Origin: Phlegmacium glaucopus
Taxonomy: Eukaryota; Basidiomycota; Agaricomycetes; Agaricales; Cortinariaceae
Direction of reading: 5' to 3'
Length of the DNA: 64,000 nt
NCBI GenBank assembly: GCA_015039465.1
Contig: MU130378.1
Location: 2,722,555-2,786,554 of the forward strand
Shown here: positions 58,781-64,000 of the stretch, piece after piece
Numbering within the stretch: position 1 is the first letter of the stretch
Layout: each line of letters starts with the position of its first letter
The notes under the pieces: generated by a model
What the model saw: only the letters and a program-made list of their open reading frames with translations
The model's database searches: none
Told to the model about the DNA's origin: nothing
Made by a program: the position numbers and the translations under genes

Positions 58781-58986
58781 ACTTAGGTGAGTAGCATGGT
58801 GGGCCATGTGCATATATCAAATGTAATTGGGTTGGAAGTGTGTGGCTAAATGTCAAGTAGAGATTGAGGGAAAAAAGAGCCCACCAATTGTTGCTGTTGA
58901 ACACATGGCATTTTTCTCATGCCACAGCCCAATTGACAAAATCACGTGTCCACATACCTCTTTATCAATGCAATCAGATTGTGTTT

Positions 58987-59780
58987 AAGTTCATATATTC
59001 TCTTATCATGGAACAGCAAAGTCCTGATAATGTTGTAACTGGTACACCTGCACATGCAGATGGTCGACCAATGGGAGCTCACCTCCATGGTGGGTACAGA
59101 GTTCAGGAGTATGGCGGCAAGCAATACATTGTCCCCAACTTCCTGGCTCCCAGCACGGAGCAAGTTTGGCAGCCATCAATGAGAAGGAGAAGATAGGTGG
59201 TGATATAACCTGCAAGGTAAGATATTTCTTGAAATAGCCGCAACTTATTTGAACACCACATTGTCAATCCACTACCATGTCCGCTGCTGCTCTATTTACC
59301 TGGTGCCGCTCCTTCTTTCCATCAACTGCCACCCACCCGCTACCTATATCTCCCCAATTGCCGCTCAGCTGCCCAACACTTATGGCCAACCATCTAATGC
59401 AATCGCAACTGGGTTGGTCACAACCCCACTTGACCCAGTGAGTCAATGCAGCTTTTGTAATGCTTGGTGAATCTGATCCTCTCAAAATATAGAGTCTGAC
59501 ACATCAAGAAGCATCATTTCTCCATGCAGAGATCAAGGCCCTGGCACAACAGTTGGGTCTCAGCTATAAAGATGCTGCTCATTGTCTTTACATGGCCAAG
59601 GTTGAATGGCTCAAGGTAGCTGACTTGGCAGCACACTCTTTTGCAGCCGTTAAAGAACAAATTAACAAGGTGGTCTCCCATGAGCTTGTCCCTGTCATTA
59701 GTGCAATTGATTCATGGGATTTTGATGATTATATTATCAATGATGGGCATTGGGGCAAGAAATCAACTGAAGATAAATAA
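58987..59780 (+). CDS. Partner gene X': protein with SYKDAAHCLYM block
   Basis: It starts 180 bases from the gene X start, divergently. Exon 1 opens MEQQSPDNVVTGTPAHAD, continues GGYRVQEYGGKQYIVPNFLAP and appears to need a frame change to reach SLAAINEKEKIGGDITCK, which ends at a clean donor (59217). A middle exon ends at 59437 (..TYGQPSNAIATGLVTTPLDP, donor GTGAGT), and the last exon 59493-59780 reads SLTHQEASFLHAEIKALAQQ, LGLSYKDAAHCLYMAKVEWLK, ending in an acidic tail (DSWDFDDYIINDGHWGKK). The last exon is homologous to 38679-38903. The exon 1/2 join is not resolved. Unknown family; possibly a helical or DNA-binding-like fold, which I cannot confirm. Confidence 0.5.
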
Positions 59781-60262
59781 AGTGAATATAAAAGATAACT
59801 TTGTAATAAACCTGTTCATTGGTGTCCGCTCACATGTGGTTTACTCTGCTCAAGGCAGCATCAGTGACCCAAACCAAGCCAGCTGTTTCCTCACATTGGA
59901 TCAAGCGGTTACTGCGTGGGAACGCTAGATAAATTATCCAACACTCATGCCATCACATTTGGCAGCTTTTCCATGCCACAATACCACTGACCCAGTCATT
60001 GACTCACACGGGTCGGGCCCATGTACCGCAGCTCATTTTGCCAAATTTGATGACAGGTGGCTGGATGATTAGTTTATATTTTCTGGACTATATACTGGAT
60101 GTCAAAAATATTTGTGTCATATCCTGATATATGAAATAACTGAGTTGATGTCTTCACAAAGTGGCATGACACCATTTGCCTGACTTGGCAACATGAATAT
60201 ACAAATCTACTTCAGAATGTCCATGCTGCTCTGCCAATGAGCCGCTTCACAAATATTGCCTG
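59781..60262. other. 3' region of partner gene X', no further gene seen
   Basis: Open frame 59641-59928 is a shadow of the last exon of X'. Nothing else supported. Confidence 0.35.
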
Positions 60263-60560
60263 TCTCCAATACTTGCAGCTGCAGCAGCTATCCTCTGCTC
60301 CAATATCACTGACCTGGTTTGGCACCACTGTCACCTTGATACGCCCGAACTGGCATGTCATAGTTTTTCTGACCCGGTACATTCAATACGGCAGCATCTT
60401 TACTTGCTGAGTCTCTAATACTTGCGGCTGCAGGAGCTTTCCCCCTCCTCCAGTCTCACTGACCCGGTTCGGCACCAGTGTCACCTTGATGTGCCCAAAC
60501 CGGCATGTCATAGTTTTGCTGACCCGGCACATTCAATACAGCATTATCTCTACTTGCCGA
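60263..60560. repeat. Two-unit tandem repeat, 149 bp per unit
   Basis: Units at 60263-60411 and 60412-60560 share AATACTTGC.GCTGCAG, GGCACCA.TGTCACCTTGAT and GGCATGTCATAGTTTT.CTGAC. They differ mostly by transitions. Confidence 0.85.
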
Positions 60561-60863
60561 TTAGATGTATATCATGACATGCTTGTAACACCTCCATGCA
60601 GACCATTCCATTAATTACAATGTCCACCATCCCAGCAGGAATGTTGACATTTGGCCAAGTGATTGTATTGGTCTTGAACCCACTAATCAATTTGTTAGTA
60701 ATGAGTGTTGATGGATGATGTCATATTTAACACATACACAGCTATTCCACATGTATTAGCCAATCTCAACCCCATCGTCACATTGGTGCATGTGTCCTGT
60801 GCAAAGGTAAATATTTCTGCCAAGTAACTAGAACATCAGCAGGGAAGTTTAAAAGACAACAAA

Positions 60864-61277
60864 TTGAGAAGGACTTCCTTACATATCGAAAGGACAATAT
60901 ATGAGAGAAGACTGGTGATTACCAGGCAAGAACAATGCAAGTTCTGTGCGGAAAGTTGGTGTATTGGCTACGATATCTTTCAAGGAAAAAGCAGAGGCAT
61001 TAAATTGAAATATTGGCTGCAAAGGCCTGTTGCTGGTGTGGAGGAGCATCGGATCCGCACCATGCAAAAGATTGCTATGAGAACAACGAACAGTGGTCAA
61101 CATATCTGGTTTTTGGAAGAGAAGTTGAATAAAATGTTACTTGTCAAAGAAAATATTGATATCACTACAAGCCATGAGGTTAGTTGTGGAGCAATCAGAC
61201 TGACTCTTCCCAATGATTGTCCAATCCATGGTCATATTACTAGTCAATGGATTAACACTGATGAGTACCACCTCTAA
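60864..61277 (+). CDS. Hypothetical ORF (137 aa)
   Basis: A single open frame (MRRTSLHIERTIYERRLVIT.., FCAESWCIGYDIF, ..WINTDEYHL). I do not recognise it. No introns needed. The neighbourhood is repetitive, so it may be a transposon remnant. Confidence 0.3.
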   Translation: MRRTSLHIERTIYERRLVITRQEQCKFCAESWCIGYDIFQGKSRGIKLKYWLQRPVAGVEEHRIRTMQKIAMRTTNSGQHIWFLEEKLNKMLLVKENIDITTSHEVSCGAIRLTLPNDCPIHGHITSQWINTDEYHL

Positions 61278-62160
61278 CAGGACCTGGAAAAGACGAGGTT
61301 AGCACTTGTCCACAATGTTTGTAAAAGGAAGATGTCACTGTATGACTGTCAAAAGTTGACTTGTTATCCAAATACTGGAAATTTTGAGCATGTAATTTGA
61401 GTCCCAGAAGGACAGATATTGGGGGTGACAATATGAGGAAACTAAGGCAGGCGGCGATCCACCATCAAACAATATTGCGACAATTTCCGGTCTCCTCGTT
61501 TGGTTCAGGTTTTTAAGTTCCTGAAGGTGGATATTTGATCTCTGGGTGAATTGGATGCTGGGATTTCAGTGAGCTAGTACTAGGTAGGGCTTGCTGGGAC
61601 TCATGGATAGAAGTGGGACTAGTCACCTTTCTGTTGGGTGACTGGGTTCTGGCGGTGTATCTTTATATGCCACGAACATTGTATCAGACCCTATCAATCA
61701 CTCCAATCCACTTCAAATTAACATTCTGCACGGGAAGTATCAGGTTTAGATATTGTGATAAGAACATCCAATATTACTTACTTCATTTACCCAGCCATTT
61801 CCATATGTTGTGTATAGTCCAAGCAAATAGCTCTCAGTATTAAGTTTCATTGATAAGTAGCCATGGGTGAAGGGAACATGTGTGGATCTGAATATGCTAG
61901 ATGTCAAAATTACAACTCCGCTTTTATCCCTTCAATGCATCATGGATTCAACAATGCAAATGGGTGACTTTCCATAAGGCTAACTTGATTTTTTCAAATC
62001 TAAACCTTAATTTCAGAGTTCAAAAGTGTACCTGGCAACCAATATTTAGCAGTTTTCTCAGGCTTTTAAAAGCAGCTGCCTGTCTCGCAAGCTATTCTTA
62101 CTATGAGGGAGCTTATCTAATCATTGATGGCTGAACAAATAAACAAACCTAAGGTCTTGA
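61278..62160. other. No gene seen
   Basis: Small ORFs at 61613 and 61901 have no recognisable product. Between the hypothetical ORF and the TIR half-element. Confidence 0.35.
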
Positions 62161-62470
62161 GAGGTCTTTACACTCCCCCACGTCTTCCTGGAGGAATCCT
62201 GGTGGATTCCTACCTATTCCTGGAGGAATCCTGGAGGAATCCTACCATTCCTGGTAGGAATCTTCGGATTCCAGGAGGAATTTCCTACCAGCCAATTTCC
62301 TCTGAAATTGACATTCCTGGCTCTTCCCAGTCCAGGAGGATTCCTGGTGGATTCCTGGTGGATTCCTGGTACACAATGAAATTGATACCAGGATTCCCGG
62401 AATTCCTTAGGAATCCCCAACACAGAATCCACCCGGAATCCACCCGGAATCCTGGGAATTCCAGCTATGA
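62161..62470. mobile_element. Half of a TIR element with GGAATCCTGG repeats
   Basis: Left end GAGGTCTTTACACTCCCCCA is the terminus shared with the elements at 36635 and 52118. It is followed by GGAGGAATCCTGGTGGATTCC-type repeats to about 62460. No matching inverted right end is seen, so the element is truncated. Confidence 0.65.
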
Positions 62471-62667
62471 ACTCAACTCTTACTTTTAAATATTATTCAA
62501 AATTAAAATAATCATATATAAGTCAATAGTAATTTAAATATACATAAGTCAACTGTAATTGTATATATAAGTGGTGGCAATACCTTGCCGCCATTCACGA
62601 CTATCCTGGGTCCTCTGCAGATCCCTACATTTGCGTGGTAAAAGCGCCAAAGTGTTGGAAACGTCAT

Positions 62668-62850
62668 ATGAGCGCCTACGAGTATATAGTAACGCCTATG
62701 AACGTCTAGTAGCGTCCAGTAGCGTCTAATAGCGTCTAGTAGTGTCCAGTAGCGTGTATGAGCGTGTATGAGCGTCGAGTAGCGTCTTGTGAACGTCTAG
62801 TAGCGTCTGTGAACGTCAGTAGTGGTTATAAGCGTAATAGTAAACGTCAA
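62668..62850. repeat. Minisatellite of about 10-bp AGCGTCTAGT units
   Basis: More than a dozen degenerate units of GTAGCGTC(T/C)AGT or GTATGAGCGT in a row. Confidence 0.8.
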
Positions 62851-63339
62851 CGGTCGACAAGAACGTTAGTAATTTGTGTTGAGGTTTGTTCCAGTGAGTC
62901 CACTGACATAATGAGTAGTGGAAATAAAAATAGAACAGAGGAAAATAAACCGAGAATAGAGGATACAAAGTAATGGTTAAATGGCCTAGGTACACTGAGG
63001 CGAAATTGGGTGTAAAATGTAAGAACAAAGTGGAAAGGCGTGAATCGATAACGATCAATGATATAATAATCGTCATCGTTCATCCCATTGTTCTCTGCTC
63101 CCCCTCTCTGCTTTAATGGTGTGAAAACTAGGGTGGAAACCTTGCAGCATGATTCGATGAGAACGTGAGGAAGTTTTAGTAGGACGTGTGAAGCGAAAAA
63201 GACGCGAAATAGAGCGTGAAATTTCGCTTGGAAGCGTGGAGTATTTTGGAGTGATAGTGGATAACTTCTCTTGATGTAGTTGGGGTGCTTGATGCATGAT
63301 GAACGCCAGACAGGGGTGGCGGCCATGTAGTGGCAAGCT

Positions 63340-63900
63340 TTATTTTATTGGGGGGGAGATGTCCCCCCCCATCGGCAGCACATTAACAGCAGCAAACAGC
63401 AACAAGCTGCAGCTGCAGCAGCAGCAGCAGGCATCTTTACTTGGGGGGGTATGTCCCCCCCCATTGGTAGTAGCGACAGCAGGCATCTCTATTGTGCTTG
63501 GGGGGGCCACTTCCCCCCCACTTTTCCACCACCACCACCAGACAGCTCCATCTCCTACCACCACCACCCTACCAGCAACAACAACAGCAACAGCATGCGA
63601 CGATCAAAACAATCAGTCAACTTTATCTTTATATTATTTTAAATATTTTTTTTTGGTTTTTGGGGGGACCAATCCCCCCATCGGCAGTATCGGCAACAGC
63701 AACAGCAACAGTGGCAGCTGCAACAACAACAACAACAGGCAACAACAACAACAACAACAGGTAACAGCACCCAGCAACCCAGGAGCAGCAGCAGCAACCA
63801 GCAGGAGCAGCAGCAATCAGCAGGAGCAGCAGCAACCAGGAACAGCACCAACTCTCAGCCACTGCCACTGCCACCACCACCAACACCACTGCCTGCCCAC
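63340..63900. repeat. Low-complexity region: four poly-G/poly-C hairpins and CAG/CAA tracts
   Basis: Four hairpins of the form G6-8, 5-6 bases, C6-9 at 63349, 63445, 63502 and 63661, spaced by 50-160 bases and followed by (A)TCGGCAG or ATTGGTAG. Between and after them are CAG/CAA/CCA triplet tracts. ORFs here are poly-Gln, poly-His or poly-Leu in every frame and are not evidence of a gene. Confidence 0.8.
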
Positions 63901-64000
63901 TGCCCACTGACTGCCAACACCAACATTTGCTTCACGACAAATCTACACAGTGTACGCCAGTACACTGGTATGGAGCGCCGGACTTGTTTTAAGTTTTAAG

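Larger units (their letters stand above)
40337..58807 (-). pseudogene. Gene X: host-like gene dispersed over 18.5 kb by nested insertions
   Basis: Start ATG at 58807 (MAHHATHLS) runs 27 nt to an LTR, resumes at 57066 (QLTPNQIREQLLEFDEQVRQ), splices at 56938 to 56904 (RDVCAMRTTGNVAIEG, then LYLYIFLRSWNRQKERL), is cut by the gypsy element at 56629, resumes at 44563 (PPAITPTNILAKPQ..), is cut by a TIR element (43371-44267, frame ..SFPLDMA then IHIQRPPPAPEP), and continues with a C-X2-C-X6-C zinc-cluster-like motif (CFPCVKNKYRC, about 43110), an acidic KR-rich region, a helix, an Ala/Pro/Ser tract and a solo LTR (40503-42110), ending ..STLQLH-stop. A small frameshift lies near 42600. Joins at three insertions are in frame when one target copy is kept. 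Function unknown. Confidence 0.6.

Noticed and set aside
60263..60560. CRISPR-like array
   Set aside because: Only two 149-bp tandem units with no spacers; a eukaryotic locus.
63296..63910. Poly-Gln / poly-His ORF of 204 residues and poly-Leu/Cys ORFs opposite
   Set aside because: Low-complexity triplet tracts keep every frame open; no start context, intron or domain.

Overview
The window is nuclear DNA of a filamentous basidiomycete, most likely an agaric (Agaricomycetes). The genes have many short introns of about 50-70 nt with GT..AG ends. The catalogue fits: an unspecific peroxygenase, a membrane-anchored LysM protein, a PIG-X/PBN1 subunit, a GDT1 transporter, an ABCA-type transporter, and a marY1-like Ty3/gypsy element. 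One tRNA-Ser gene carries a 9-nt intron. All exon joins were worked out by hand from splice signals and reading frame, without transcripts or database searches.

Left part, about 1-26 kb, is gene territory: a decayed peroxygenase copy; GDT1 (minus, 4 segments counting the start exon as one of 3 exons); an intact six-exon peroxygenase; tRNA-Ser(GCT); a four-exon LysM protein, with a broken second copy from a local direct duplication; and PIG-X. Then comes a tandem array (10.7-19.4 kb) of four tiny three-exon genes. Each encodes a secreted precursor of 54-59 residues that ends in C-X4-C plus one residue. They keep a near-identical leader and splice pattern, but one has a different ring. Beyond them lies an intact 18-exon, 1593-residue ABCA-type transporter (20.1-25.8 kb, minus).

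Right part, about 29-62 kb, is a nest of transposable elements inserted into two dismembered host-like genes. I can resolve the nesting because most insertions keep target-site duplications and removing them restores reading frames. Gene X starts at 58,807 and ends at 40,337 (minus). It is split by a solo LTR, a TIR element, a gypsy retrotransposon that itself holds several further insertions, and another LTR with an LTR inside it. Gene Y (about 31.65-29.63 kb, minus) looks like a relative of X and is split by an LTR and a TIR element. Each has on its right a plus-strand partner carrying a shared YKDA(A/S)HCLYM block (59.0-59.8 kb and 38.56-38.90 kb). This suggests one divergent gene pair present twice.

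The TIR elements share termini of the type GAGGTCTTTACA.T.CCCCCAC or TAG(T/G)GCT, carry 7-9 bp (mostly 8) target duplications, and are packed with element-specific short palindromic motifs. Where the two copies of a target duplication differ, the change is almost always C to T or G to A at a CpG. This points to methylation-driven decay. A 100-base run of N (35,028-35,127) is an assembly gap. From 60 kb to the right end there are short tandem repeats, one unrecognised ORF and a low-complexity CAG/poly-G region.
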